DNA of 64,000 bases from Acidobacteriota bacterium (lineage in GTDB: Bacteria > Acidobacteriota > Terriglobia > Bryobacterales > Bryobacteraceae). The stretch is taken from assembly GCA_029776225.1 (NCBI GenBank), contig JAKOTR010000053.1:248001-312000 (forward strand), in the 5' to 3' direction. The notes beneath the pieces were generated by a model. That model saw nothing but the letters and a program-made list of their open reading frames with translations. It made no database searches and was not told where the DNA came from. Positions 1 through 7,515 of this stretch are shown piece by piece; the first letter of the stretch is position 1; each line of letters begins with the position of its first letter. The position numbers and the translations under genes were made by a program.

Positions 1-166
1 ATGAAGCCGCCGCAAGCCCGATCGCCACGGCGATGCCGGCCCACATGCCGTACCAGATCACGCTCATGGCAACGCTGATCACCCGGCCGGAACGCCCCTC
101 CGCCGGGCGGAGGTTGCGCAGCGTTCTCCACTGCGCCCAGAGAATCGCCGTGACCTGGGAAGACAT
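1..166 (-). CDS. ABC-2 type transporter permease, N-terminal part (runs off window)
   Basis: The first 55 residues are visible. They begin with MSSQVTAILWAQWR, continue through a basic stretch rich in Arg, and enter a hydrophobic segment (VISVAMSVIWYGMWAG) that would be the first membrane helix. The gene starts 4 bases after the stop of the ABC ATPase, so the two are almost certainly one operon forming an exporter. The family is inferred from this pairing and from the short amphipathic N-terminus followed by a membrane segment. The rest of the protein lies outside the window, so substrate and full topology cannot be judged. Confidence 0.65.
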   Translation of the reverse strand, partial: MSSQVTAILWAQWRTLRNLRPAEGRSGRVISVAMSVIWYGMWAGIAVAIGLAAAS

Positions 167-170
167 CGCG

Positions 171-929
171 CTATAGCCAGTCCAGCCGCTCGGCCGCGCG
201 GTCCGCGCCGACCAGCCTTACAAAGACGTCTTCGAGAGTCTCCGAGCCGCTCCGCAGCGCGGCCATCCCGCCCTCCATCACCAGCTTGCCTTCGTGAATG
301 ATGGCCACGCGGTCGCAGAGCCGCTCGACGACTTCGAGCACATGCGAGGTCAGGAAGATGGTGGCGCCGCGCCGCACCTGATCCAGCAGCAGGTCCTTCA
401 TGAGCCGCGCCCCCACGGCGTCCACGCCCTCGAAGGGCTCGTCCATCAGGAACACTTCGGGGCGGTGGATGAGGGCGGCGGCCATGGTGAGGCGCTTGCG
501 CATTCCCTTCGAGTACTCCGCGATCAGCTTTCGCGGGGCGGAGTGGAGTTCGAAAAGCTCCAGCAGCTCTTTGGCGCGCTCGGCGGCCACGCGGCGCTCC
601 AGCCCGTACATGCGCCCGGCAAACTCCAGGAATTCGCCCCCCGTGAGCCGGTCAAACAGCACCGATTCATCGGGCACCACGCCGATTTTGCGCTTGATCT
701 CGACGGCGCGGGCGGGCATCGGCAGCCCAAGGATCTCGATCGAGCCGGACGTCGGAGGCGCCAGGCCCATCAGCATCCGTATGGTGGTGGTCTTCCCTGC
801 CCCATTCGGTCCGAGAAAGCCGAAGAAACACCCGCGCGGGACGGTAAGGGTGAGGCCGTCCACCGCGGCCTTGCCGCCGTAGCACTTTCTGAGGTCGCGC
901 ACGGCAATGGCCGGCGGCTGGTCGGTCAT
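171..929 (-). CDS. ABC transporter ATP-binding protein (ABC-2 exporter type)
   Basis: This 252-residue nucleotide-binding subunit would power export through the permease encoded just downstream. Walker A (GPNGAGKTT) lies at about residues 40-48, a signature-like motif (YSKGMRKRL) at about 139-147, and Walker B (VFLMDEP) at about 159-165, with the H-loop near TSHVLE. The signature departs from LSGGQ in the way common in CcmA/NatA-type ABC-2 exporters. The length is normal for a stand-alone ATPase. The start has no Shine-Dalgarno sequence but sits 8 bases after a TAACAT hexamer. Substrate (drug, lipid, polysaccharide or ion) cannot be told from the sequence. Confidence 0.93.
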   Translation of the reverse strand: MTDQPPAIAVRDLRKCYGGKAAVDGLTLTVPRGCFFGFLGPNGAGKTTTIRMLMGLAPPTSGSIEILGLPMPARAVEIKRKIGVVPDESVLFDRLTGGEFLEFAGRMYGLERRVAAERAKELLELFELHSAPRKLIAEYSKGMRKRLTMAAALIHRPEVFLMDEPFEGVDAVGARLMKDLLLDQVRRGATIFLTSHVLEVVERLCDRVAIIHEGKLVMEGGMAALRSGSETLEDVFVRLVGADRAAERLDWL

Positions 930-937
930 AGAATCTC

Positions 938-943
938 ATGTTA
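938..943 (-). promoter_or_regulatory. -10-like element TAACAT ahead of the ABC operon
   Basis: TAACAT reads on the minus strand with 8 bases between it and the ATG at 929. Transcription would start at or next to the start codon, so the mRNA would be leaderless. No clear -35 is visible. The HDOD gene diverges from here and has its own TAGTTA hexamer at 981-986. Confidence 0.4.
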
Positions 944-991
944 CCCCGCGCCGCGGTCAAGTTTTTGCCATAGCTGCCGATAGTTACAAAC

Positions 992-1807
992 GTGATCTCC
1001 GCAGAACCCGGGTGCAGCCTCAGCGCGGCCCAGGCGCTCAGGAACCTGGACCGCCTGCCGCCCTTTTCGCCGATTCTGAACCGGCTGCTCGCCACGCTTG
1101 CCGAAGAGGACGTCTCTTTCGGGCGCGTGGCCGATCTGATCGAGAAGGACACGGTGCTGGCCGGCAACGTGCTCCGGCTGGTGAACTCGGCTCTGTACGG
1201 CCTCAGCGGCACGGTCAACTCGGTGCGGCACGCGGTCGCGATCCTGGGCGTGAACAAGCTGCGCAACGCGGCGCTCGGCATGTCCATTTCGCGCCTGTGG
1301 ACGCAGGTGCGCACCCCGCCGGGCTGGTCGACGGCGCGGTTCAACCTGCACTCGACGGCCACGGCGGTGCTGGCCGACCTGCTTTCGCAGAGAGTGCCTG
1401 TGCCGTACCCGGAGGGCGGTTTCGTGGCGGGACTTCTGCACGACATTGGGAAGCTGCTGGCGGCGGTCTCTGAGCCCGAAGAGCCCTGGGATGCCGAGAC
1501 TTCCGGGACGGGCCACGCCGAACTGTCGGGCGCGGTCCTGGCTCGCTGGAATCTTCCCGAACCCATTCAGCAGGCGGCCCTGTTCCACCACGCCCCCGCA
1601 GAGGCCGCCGGCGGTGAGATCCATCTGGCCACGCTGGTCCATGCGGCCGACGGGCTGGCCAACGCCCTGGGCCACTCCCTGGCGCCGCGGCCGCCGGTCG
1701 AGGAAGACCTCGCCGCGCACCTCGAGCCGCTCGGGATCAGAGAGCAGTTCGCGGAACTGATCGAGCAGTTTGAATCGGAATTCGCGGCGCTGCGCGAGCA
1801 TTTTTAA
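992..1807 (+). CDS. HDOD domain signalling protein
   Basis: This 271-residue cytoplasmic protein carries an HDOD domain, an HD-superfamily output module used in regulatory proteins. The family pattern is clear over about residues 20-215: LPPFSPILNRLL, then the helix with IEKDTVLAGNVLRLVNSA (the classic 'evenly spaced hydrophobic plus LRxxNSA' block), VRHAVAILGVNKLRN, and GLLHDIGKLLAA. HDIGK resembles the HD metal motif, although HDOD proteins usually lack phosphohydrolase activity. It stands alone with no attached receiver or GGDEF domain. The start is a GTG without a Shine-Dalgarno sequence. A role in chemotaxis, motility or stress signalling is inference; the motAB genes lie about 1.2 kb away on the other strand. 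Confidence 0.88.
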   Translation: MISAEPGCSLSAAQALRNLDRLPPFSPILNRLLATLAEEDVSFGRVADLIEKDTVLAGNVLRLVNSALYGLSGTVNSVRHAVAILGVNKLRNAALGMSISRLWTQVRTPPGWSTARFNLHSTATAVLADLLSQRVPVPYPEGGFVAGLLHDIGKLLAAVSEPEEPWDAETSGTGHAELSGAVLARWNLPEPIQQAALFHHAPAEAAGGEIHLATLVHAADGLANALGHSLAPRPPVEEDLAAHLEPLGIREQFAELIEQFESEFAALREHF

Positions 1808-1830
1808 GGGGTCAGCCGCTAATTATCCCT

Positions 1831-1858
1831 TTGCGGAGAGCCGGTGATTTGCGATAAT
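1831..1858 (+). promoter_or_regulatory. sigma-70-like promoter for tRNA-Cys
   Basis: TTGCGG (1831-1836) and GATAAT (1853-1858) are separated by 16 bases. The -10 ends 18 bases before the first base of the mature tRNA, leaving room for a short 5' leader removed by RNase P. This is the best-formed two-box promoter in the first 10 kb. Confidence 0.55.
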
Positions 1859-1876
1859 GAACTTGAACCCAACTTT

Positions 1877-1951
<75 letters not shown>

Positions 1952-2003
1952 CACAAGCCACACCTTCCAGGCAGAGCTGGGGTGGTTAACCTCAAGCCAT
2001 CCT

Positions 2004-2870
2004 TCAGTAGAAATGCATGACGTATGGGCGAACCCGGCCAGCCATGAACGCGCACATCCCGCAGGCAGACCTATACGATGGGACGGCTGTTCTCACGACC
2101 TGTGTGATTTTGAAAACATCGTCCGGGTAATGTTCGGTAGAGATCGACATTCTGGGACGGTAACGCGCCAATGTCGCGGCTGCGCCCTGGAGAGCTGGTA
2201 CTTCCGCCCCCTCGATATCCATCTTGATGAAGTCAACGCGAGGTAGATTGAGTTCAGAAACGAGCTTGTCGATCGTTGTCAGGGGAACAACCACCCCGTC
2301 GTCGCTTCGTTTCTCAACCACACTGTCGACATACAGGGTGAGCGTCGAATCGGTGTTCCAGACGCCCTTGGGATACACAATCACTTTGCCTTGGGATATT
2401 TCGTGCTCCAGGTTCCTTTGCAGACAGACGTGCTTCATGGGAGAGGGTTCGATCGCGACAACCATTGACGCTCCCATTTGAAGTGCTTGCCGCGTGAAGT
2501 CCCCCACGTCGGCGCCGCAGTCCAGGACAACATCGCCCGGCCTGACTGCGAACCGCCCAGAACCGTAGATTTTCATGAACTGCTCTGCCAACACGAATGG
2601 GAGGCCTGCGGATACCTGCGCCGGGGCCCAAAATTGACCCTCCGGCGTACTCCAAAGCTCGAGGGCGCCATCCCGCTCCAAGATGCTGGATTGGCGGCGT
2701 ATGCGAGACACGTGCCAGTTCAACCGCCGCACTTCGAGCACCGCAGCCAATGTCCTTCCGGGAGGGCAGTCGCTCCTGGTGACAGTAAACACAGAAATGA
2801 TCACAGCGCCGGACAGCAAGACACCGCCGATAATGCAACCAAGCAGAATTAGAGTTTTCGGCTTCACCAT
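2004..2870 (-). CDS. FkbM-family methyltransferase with N-terminal membrane anchor
   Basis: This 288-residue protein begins with a basic tip and a single hydrophobic helix (TLILLGCIIGGVLLSGAVII), then carries an FkbM-type SAM-dependent methyltransferase domain. The SAM-binding loop is VVLDCGADVGDFT, followed by VVAIEPSPMKHVCLQRNL and the IDKLVSE...VDFIKMDIEGAEVPALQG block typical of the family, which often O-methylates glycans. I chose ATG 2870: a TACAAT box at 2921-2926 would start transcription near 2914, inside the longer reading frame, and GCAGG lies just ahead of this ATG. The base composition is poorer in GC than its neighbours, suggesting transfer. It lies tail-to-tail with tRNA-Cys. 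Confidence 0.85.
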   Translation of the reverse strand: MVKPKTLILLGCIIGGVLLSGAVIISVFTVTRSDCPPGRTLAAVLEVRRLNWHVSRIRRQSSILERDGALELWSTPEGQFWAPAQVSAGLPFVLAEQFMKIYGSGRFAVRPGDVVLDCGADVGDFTRQALQMGASMVVAIEPSPMKHVCLQRNLEHEISQGKVIVYPKGVWNTDSTLTLYVDSVVEKRSDDGVVVPLTTIDKLVSELNLPRVDFIKMDIEGAEVPALQGAAATLARYRPRMSISTEHYPDDVFKITQVVRTAVPSYRSACGMCAFMAGRVRPYVMHFY

Positions 2871-2920
2871 GGCGCCTGCCCTTCGCCCACTTGTTTTCAG
2901 ACGTAATTGGAACCGCATGT

Positions 2921-2926
2921 ATTGTA
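2921..2926 (-). promoter_or_regulatory. -10-like TACAAT for the FkbM gene
   Basis: TACAAT on the minus strand predicts a transcription start near 2914 and a leader of about 44 bases before ATG 2870. It therefore argues against the more upstream starts at 2918 or 2948. No confident -35 is seen. Confidence 0.4.
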
Positions 2927-3005
2927 TCGCTGTGGCATGCGAAGGCAATCCGTCAAGGCAGGAAAATCAACGCGATAGATGCCAGTTCTACGAAAATGGC
3001 CGACG

Positions 3006-3794
3006 TCAGTGAGCTGCCGCTTTGCGAGCTTCCACTCCCGGTTCCAATTCGTAGGCCGCTTTACTGAGAATCACGATGTCCACCCTCCGGTTGCGCGCGC
3101 GGCCGCCTTCTGTTTCGTTCGGACCCGCGGGGCGCTGGTCGGCGTAGCCCGCCACCGATAGCTGCGACTGCGGCACCCCGAAGCGTTCTACAAGCAGCCT
3201 TAGCATGGCAATTCCACGCGCGACCGACAGTTCCCAGTTACTCCGGAAGCGCTCGTTGTGGATGGGCACGGAATCCGTATGCCCTTCCAGGCGCACCGGG
3301 TTCGGAAGTTTGCGGATGGCTTCGGCGATTTTACCTATGCTCCCGTATCCGGCCGGGTTGATCGTGTCCTGGCCGGTCGGGAAGAACGCCGCTTCCGTAA
3401 GACTGACCACGAGCCCTCGCGACTCCAGCCGGAGTTGCAGCTTGCCGGCGCTGATCTCGTCTTTCAGCTCCGCGGTCAGGAAGTCCAGGGTGGGTAACAG
3501 GTCGGCTACGGGGTACGGTCCTCCTTCCGCTTTCGTTTCCGGCCCGCCGACGGCCTTTTCCTTAGCGGGACTGGCCGAGGGAGTGCCGAGAATCGCGGCG
3601 ATCACAGCGGCCACGTGCCCCTCCGCAAGCGCCCTGCGAACGGAGTCGGAAACCTGCCTGGCCTTATCCTTGTCGGAGTGCGCAGACGCAAACATCACGA
3701 CGAAGAACGCAAACAGCAGCGTCATGAAATCGGCCCAGGAGACCAGCCAGCGTTCCAGGTTGACGTGTCCGCCCTGCGGTTTCTTTCGAACCAT
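3006..3794 (-). CDS. motB: flagellar motor stator protein MotB
   Basis: MotB is the peptidoglycan-anchored half of the proton-driven flagellar stator. This 262-residue protein has the expected layout: a short cytoplasmic tip, one membrane helix holding the proton-binding aspartate (SWADFMTLLFAFFVVMFAS, Asp22), a plug/linker region, and an OmpA-like peptidoglycan-binding domain from about residue 125, with LEGHTDSVPIHN and NRRVDIVIL. It follows motA by 14 bases in the flbD-motA-motB unit. No other flagellar genes are present in the window, so the rest of the regulon lies elsewhere. Confidence 0.93.
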   Translation of the reverse strand: MVRKKPQGGHVNLERWLVSWADFMTLLFAFFVVMFASAHSDKDKARQVSDSVRRALAEGHVAAVIAAILGTPSASPAKEKAVGGPETKAEGGPYPVADLLPTLDFLTAELKDEISAGKLQLRLESRGLVVSLTEAAFFPTGQDTINPAGYGSIGKIAEAIRKLPNPVRLEGHTDSVPIHNERFRSNWELSVARGIAMLRLLVERFGVPQSQLSVAGYADQRPAGPNETEGGRARNRRVDIVILSKAAYELEPGVEARKAAAH

Positions 3795-3808
3795 GATCGG
3801 CTATCCCG

Positions 3809-4669
3809 CTAGGACCGCGCCGCGGCTGCGGCGGCCTCGCCCTTTCCAGTTTGCGCCCTGGCCTTCGCCCTTCCCTGAGCCTCGGCGTCTCCGTAAGCTT
3901 CCAGCTTGATCCGGATCAGCTTCGGGTTCAGGCCCTCGACGATGCCCGAAACGCCTTCCAGCATCAGTTCTCTCAATTGCTGCGCGGCCTGGGCGCGCGC
4001 CCGGATCTTGTTCCCCGCCGGGATGAAGAACAAGTTGGCGGACCCCACGCCGTAGATGGTGGCCACGAACGCTACTGCGATGCCCTTGCCCACCTCGTCG
4101 ATGTTTTCCAGGTGCTTCATCACCTGGATCAGCCCCAGCACGGCGCCGATGATGCCGATGGTCGGGGCGTAACCGCCGGCCGACTCGAACACCTTGGCCA
4201 AACTCTCGGCGCGGCGGTCCGCGGTGACCATTTCCAGCTCCATCATCTTGCGGATTTCCTGGAGGTCGGTGCCGTCCACCGCCAGGTTCAGCGCCTTGCG
4301 AAGGAACGGGTCCTTCACCGCCTCCGCGTCCTGCTCGAGCGAGACGATGCCGTTTTTGCGCGCCTTCGTGGCGTAGCCGATGATCTCCTCGACGATCTCG
4401 CCCGGGCTGAGATTTCTCTCCATGAAAACCGAAACCAGCGCTCCCACGGCGCTTTTCAGCACGCGGAAAGGCGTGGTCACCATCACCGCCCCAAGCGTTC
4501 CGCCGAAGACGATCAGAGCGGCGGTCGGCTGAAGGAGTTCCTGGATGACGCCCCCTTCGAGCGAAAACCCCGCCACAATGCCGCCGACTCCACAAATCAG
4601 CCCGAGCAGGGTCGCAAGGTCAAGCTTGCCGCGCAAGTCTTTGTTCGCCGGTTTTCCTGGATCGGCCAT
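3809..4669 (-). CDS. motA: flagellar motor stator protein MotA
   Basis: MotA is the membrane half of the stator and forms the proton channel with MotB. It has 286 residues, the usual length. Two hydrophobic segments lie near the N-terminus (LLGLICGVGGIVAGFSL and the LIVFGGTLGAVMV region) and two in the C-terminal third (PTIGIIGAVLGLIQVM and GIAVAFVATIYGVGSANLFF). Between them is the cytoplasmic torque domain, with the basic and acidic patches expected for contact with FliG. Its ATG overlaps the TAA of flbD by one base (TAATG), which indicates translational coupling. Confidence 0.95.
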   Translation of the reverse strand: MADPGKPANKDLRGKLDLATLLGLICGVGGIVAGFSLEGGVIQELLQPTAALIVFGGTLGAVMVTTPFRVLKSAVGALVSVFMERNLSPGEIVEEIIGYATKARKNGIVSLEQDAEAVKDPFLRKALNLAVDGTDLQEIRKMMELEMVTADRRAESLAKVFESAGGYAPTIGIIGAVLGLIQVMKHLENIDEVGKGIAVAFVATIYGVGSANLFFIPAGNKIRARAQAAQQLRELMLEGVSGIVEGLNPKLIRIKLEAYGDAEAQGRAKARAQTGKGEAAAAAARS

Positions 4670-4914
4670 TACTCGAGGTCCTGACTTTCCGTATCCGTGT
4701 GAACGGGATCTGAAATGCGCTTCAGAAAACAGTTCGCGTTCACCGTGCGGCGGAATTCAACGATCCGGCGCACCACCTCATCGGCCTCTTCCCTGACCAT
4801 GAATTGGTGGCCATTGGTCAGCGTGATCACCGTATCTGGCGTGATCTCAATGTGCTCAATGAGATCGGAATTCAGCAGAAACGGCCCATGGTTCAACCGT
4901 GTCAACCGGATCAT
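4669..4914 (-). CDS. flbD: FlbD family flagellar protein
   Basis: This 81-residue protein matches the small FlbD/YlzI family usually encoded next to motAB. The start MIRLTRLNHGPFLLNSDLIEHIE is diagnostic and is followed by TPDTVITLTNGHQFMV. I chose ATG 4914 because AGGAGG lies 7 bases ahead of it and the conserved family begins here; the extra residues upstream are basic and unconserved. The C-terminal tail (about 20 residues, acidic end) is longer than in many members. It is the first gene of a coupled flbD-motA-motB operon. The molecular function of the family is poorly defined. Confidence 0.92.
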   Translation of the reverse strand: MIRLTRLNHGPFLLNSDLIEHIEITPDTVITLTNGHQFMVREEADEVVRRIVEFRRTVNANCFLKRISDPVHTDTESQDLE

Positions 4915-5021
4915 GTTCCGCCTCCTGTTGGCATATCGGCGCGCGCGACGAAGTTTTGACGTCAAAACAATGGCCTAAAACCGGCGGGGCAGGATCCGAT
5001 AAGGGCATTTCGGAGGCGACG

Positions 5022-5306
5022 ATGGAGGCATACGATCTCGCTGGAGAGGCGCGGCGAATTCTGGCCGCCGTGGAAGCGGGCAAGCTGACAGATTTGGAAG
5101 CGGAACTTTACCAGCCGCTTCGCGCGCCAGACGGCCTTCCTTCCGAAGCCGCCGAGCGCTGGGAGCTGCTCGAAGCCATCGCCGCCGAGATGCGCCGGGC
5201 TTTTCGCCGCATGCGGCTGCACGCGGCCACTCAGTTGGAAGGGATCGAGGTCAACACCCGCCTGCTGCGCCATCTTGCGGGAAACAGCCCACCGGCGGTT
5301 ACTTGA
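5022..5306 (+). CDS. small helical protein of unknown function, 94 residues
   Basis: I do not recognise this protein. It starts at ATG 5022 with GGAGG 5 bases upstream, which is convincing. The sequence is Glu/Arg/Ala/Leu-rich and should be mostly helical (AGEARRILAAVEAG, AAERWELLEAIAAEMRRAF, TQLEGIEVNTRLLRHLAG). It has no cysteines, signal peptide or membrane segment. It is transcribed away from the flbD operon, and its last 8 bases overlap the end of the MerR gene on the other strand. The size and helical character would fit a flagellar chaperone such as FlgN or FliT, but that is only a guess from context. Confidence 0.72.
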   Translation: MEAYDLAGEARRILAAVEAGKLTDLEAELYQPLRAPDGLPSEAAERWELLEAIAAEMRRAFRRMRLHAATQLEGIEVNTRLLRHLAGNSPPAVT

Positions 5307-5712
5307 GCATTTCCAGAATCGAATTCAGCTCCCGGCGTACGTCGTCCAGCGCGGGCAGAGGGGCGCCGAACAACTCACCCTGCTGCTGCGGTTTCGGGGA
5401 GCGCTCGCGGCTGGCGGACTTGTTCTTGTTCTCCAGGTGCCGCCGGGCGCCTTCGATGGTGTACCGCTTGTCGTGAAGCAAGTGTTTGATTTCAAGCAGC
5501 AGCTCAACATCCTTGCGCCGGTACAGCCGGTGGCCCGTGCCCGACTTCTTGGGCGCGATGCCTGGGAATTCCGACTCCCAATATCGCAGCACGTGAGGCT
5601 TCACCCCCACCAGCCGGCTGGCTTCGCCGATGCGGAAGTACAGCTTGTCCGGAATTTCCGGCGCCTGCTGTGCTTGGACTTCGATGTTACCCATTGGACC
5701 AGTCGCGGTCAT
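5299..5712 (-). CDS. MerR family transcriptional regulator
   Basis: This 137-residue regulator has a MerR-type winged helix at about residues 25-95 (FRIGEASRLVGVKPHVLRYWE, then the wing GHRLYRRKDVELLLEIKHLL) and a short tail ending in a helix that probably dimerises (LDDVRRELNSILEML). There is no C-terminal effector-binding domain and no metal-binding cysteine, so the inducer is unknown. ATG 5712 has AGGA 6-9 bases upstream. The same architecture is widespread as a stand-alone regulator in acidobacteria and deltaproteobacteria. It is read away from the CpaE-like gene across a short divergent region. Confidence 0.9.
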   Translation of the reverse strand: MTATGPMGNIEVQAQQAPEIPDKLYFRIGEASRLVGVKPHVLRYWESEFPGIAPKKSGTGHRLYRRKDVELLLEIKHLLHDKRYTIEGARRHLENKNKSASRERSPKPQQQGELFGAPLPALDDVRRELNSILEMLK

Positions 5713-5863
5713 CCGTCATCCTACGGGAAATAAACAGCGGCCGTCAACCGCACTGCCGTAATACCCTCATTCACCTGAGGCATCCTGCCAAGTGTTTTGC
5801 GGCTGCTTTTCGGAACCTATTCCCATCTTACTTTCACCAGCGAGCGCCGAATCACTCCTTGGA

Positions 5864-7060
5864 ATGGTTCCTGCCGTCATCATCTCGCCCGAACCCGGGC
5901 TGGCTGCTGAGCTGCACGACGCGCTGATGGAAATCGGCCAGGTCAACGTCGTCCGCAGGCTGGGCGACTATCCGGCTGAGGACGACCTCGTCCGCATGAT
6001 CCGCGCGATTTGCCCGCGGATCTTCTTCATCAGCGTCACATCGCTCGAAAAAGCGCTGCGGACCGCCGCCCAGATCGAAGCGCACGCGCCCGGCATCCAG
6101 GTGATGGCCGTCGGACGGACCTGCGACCAGAGCACGCTGCTCGAATTGATGCGCGCCGGGATCCGCGAGTACATTGCGATTCCGCTCACCATACACGAAT
6201 TGCCGAGCGCGCTCATGCGGCTTCACCAGGCGCTGGACCGCAAGCCGCCCCACATTGAGACCACGGACCTGCTGTTCAGCTTCCTGCCCTCGAAACCCGG
6301 CGTGGGCTGCTCGACCGTGGCCCTGAACACGGCGGTGGCGCTCGCCGCCCTGCCGAATTCCAAAACGCTGCTGGCGGATTTCGACCTGAACTGCGGGATG
6401 ATCGGTTTCCTCCTCCGCCTGGAGAAAGCCGGCTCGATTGTGGACGCGGCCGAGCACTCGGCCCATCTGGACGAGGTGCTGTGGCCGAGGCTGGTCCATT
6501 CGATGGGCAACCTGGACATTTTGCCTTCCGGCGATATTCGGCCCGGCTTTCGCATCGAAACCGGGCAGATACAGTATCTGCTGGAATTCGCGCGGCGGAA
6601 CTACCGGGTGATCTGCGCCGATCTGTCGGGCCTTTTCGAAAGGTTTTCCGTGGAGTTGATGCAGCAGTCGAAAAGGATTTTTCTGGTCTGCACGCAGGAA
6701 CTGCCCTCACTGCACCTGGCGCGGCAGCGGCTCGAATTCCTGCGCAGCATCGAACTGGAAGACCGCGTGAGCCTGCTGCTGAACCGCGCCCAGAAGCGGT
6801 CGCTCATTCCAACGGAGGAGATCGAGAAGGTGATCGGGTTGCCGGTGGCCATGGAGCTTCCCAACGACTACCGGGGAGTGCACCGGGCCTTCATGGAAGG
6901 GCGGCCGGTCGAAGCGTCAAGCGAACTCGGGAAGCGCTTCCGGGAGCTGGCCCGCATGCTGACCACCCCCGAGGCGGAGGAACCGGCGCCCAGGCGCTTC
7001 GTGGATTACTTCACCATCTCCCCGGCGCGGTTCACGCTGAAGACGCCGTCACGGAAGTAG
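5864..7060 (+). CDS. CpaE/TadZ-like ATPase (receiver-like plus MinD-like domain)
   Basis: The 398-residue protein has an N-terminal receiver-like domain (MVPAVIISPEPGLAAELHDAL to about residue 125) fused to a MinD/ParA-type ATPase domain. This is the CpaE/TadZ arrangement used to place Tad or type IV pilus machinery at the pole. The P-loop reads SKPGVGCSTVALN: the first (deviant) lysine is present, but the second lysine position is Cys, as in other atypical TadZ proteins. DLNCGMIG fits the switch I/Walker A' region. I chose ATG 5864 because the conserved domain starts there, although the Shine-Dalgarno sequence is poor. No other pilus genes are adjacent. Confidence 0.85.
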   Translation: MVPAVIISPEPGLAAELHDALMEIGQVNVVRRLGDYPAEDDLVRMIRAICPRIFFISVTSLEKALRTAAQIEAHAPGIQVMAVGRTCDQSTLLELMRAGIREYIAIPLTIHELPSALMRLHQALDRKPPHIETTDLLFSFLPSKPGVGCSTVALNTAVALAALPNSKTLLADFDLNCGMIGFLLRLEKAGSIVDAAEHSAHLDEVLWPRLVHSMGNLDILPSGDIRPGFRIETGQIQYLLEFARRNYRVICADLSGLFERFSVELMQQSKRIFLVCTQELPSLHLARQRLEFLRSIELEDRVSLLLNRAQKRSLIPTEEIEKVIGLPVAMELPNDYRGVHRAFMEGRPVEASSELGKRFRELARMLTTPEAEEPAPRRFVDYFTISPARFTLKTPSRK

Positions 7061-7128
7061 GAAGCAAAGAAGCTCGTGCTCTGCTCCGGAGCGTCGTCCC
7101 AGACGTCTTAGCGTGGCATGGCTCGCAG

Positions 7129-7434
7129 TCACCGTTTAATCCGGAATCGAATAGGACCGGCAAACTCGACTGGACGCCCATCCCTCTTCATTGGCCGGCA
7201 GGTCCACTGACGAGCCGCCTCCTCACAGTATTTGCGCAAAAGAGGATGCGTGCGCGCCTCAGCACACACGACTTTCCCATTGCTTCCAACGACTGCGAAG
7301 ACTTCGATGGTCGCCGTACGAGGTAAAGTAAAGACCCCACGCCAGCGACAGCACCGAGCGAGTAGAGGTCCCGCCAGTTCGCGGTGCGTGTGAGCGCCGC
7401 ACGAACGAAAACCAGAGTCGAAAGGAACAACCAA
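7129..7434 (-). pseudogene. TonB C-terminal domain fragment, probably a frameshifted gene
   Basis: The last 65 residues in this frame fit a TonB C-terminal domain: TIEVFAVVGSNGKVVCAEA, PLLRKYCEEAARQWTCRP, RDGRPVEFAGPIRFRI, then stop. Residues before about 7325 make no sense in the same frame. A second minus-strand frame, about 7335-7500, reads like a membrane protein (VWLFLSTLVFVRAAL and LYSLGAVAGVGSLLYLV) and stops making sense where the TonB frame begins. I infer a small membrane-anchored TonB-like gene broken by a frameshift near 7325-7345. Composition is less GC-rich than the neighbours, in keeping with a decaying or acquired gene. The alternative is an intact short gene with an unusual start. 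Confidence 0.5.
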
Positions 7435-7515
7435 ACCTCTCCTCGGACAGTGACTCCAGTAGCCTCAACAGGATCACAAACGTACTTGGGGAACCTCGCC
7501 CGCCCGCTTCCGGGC

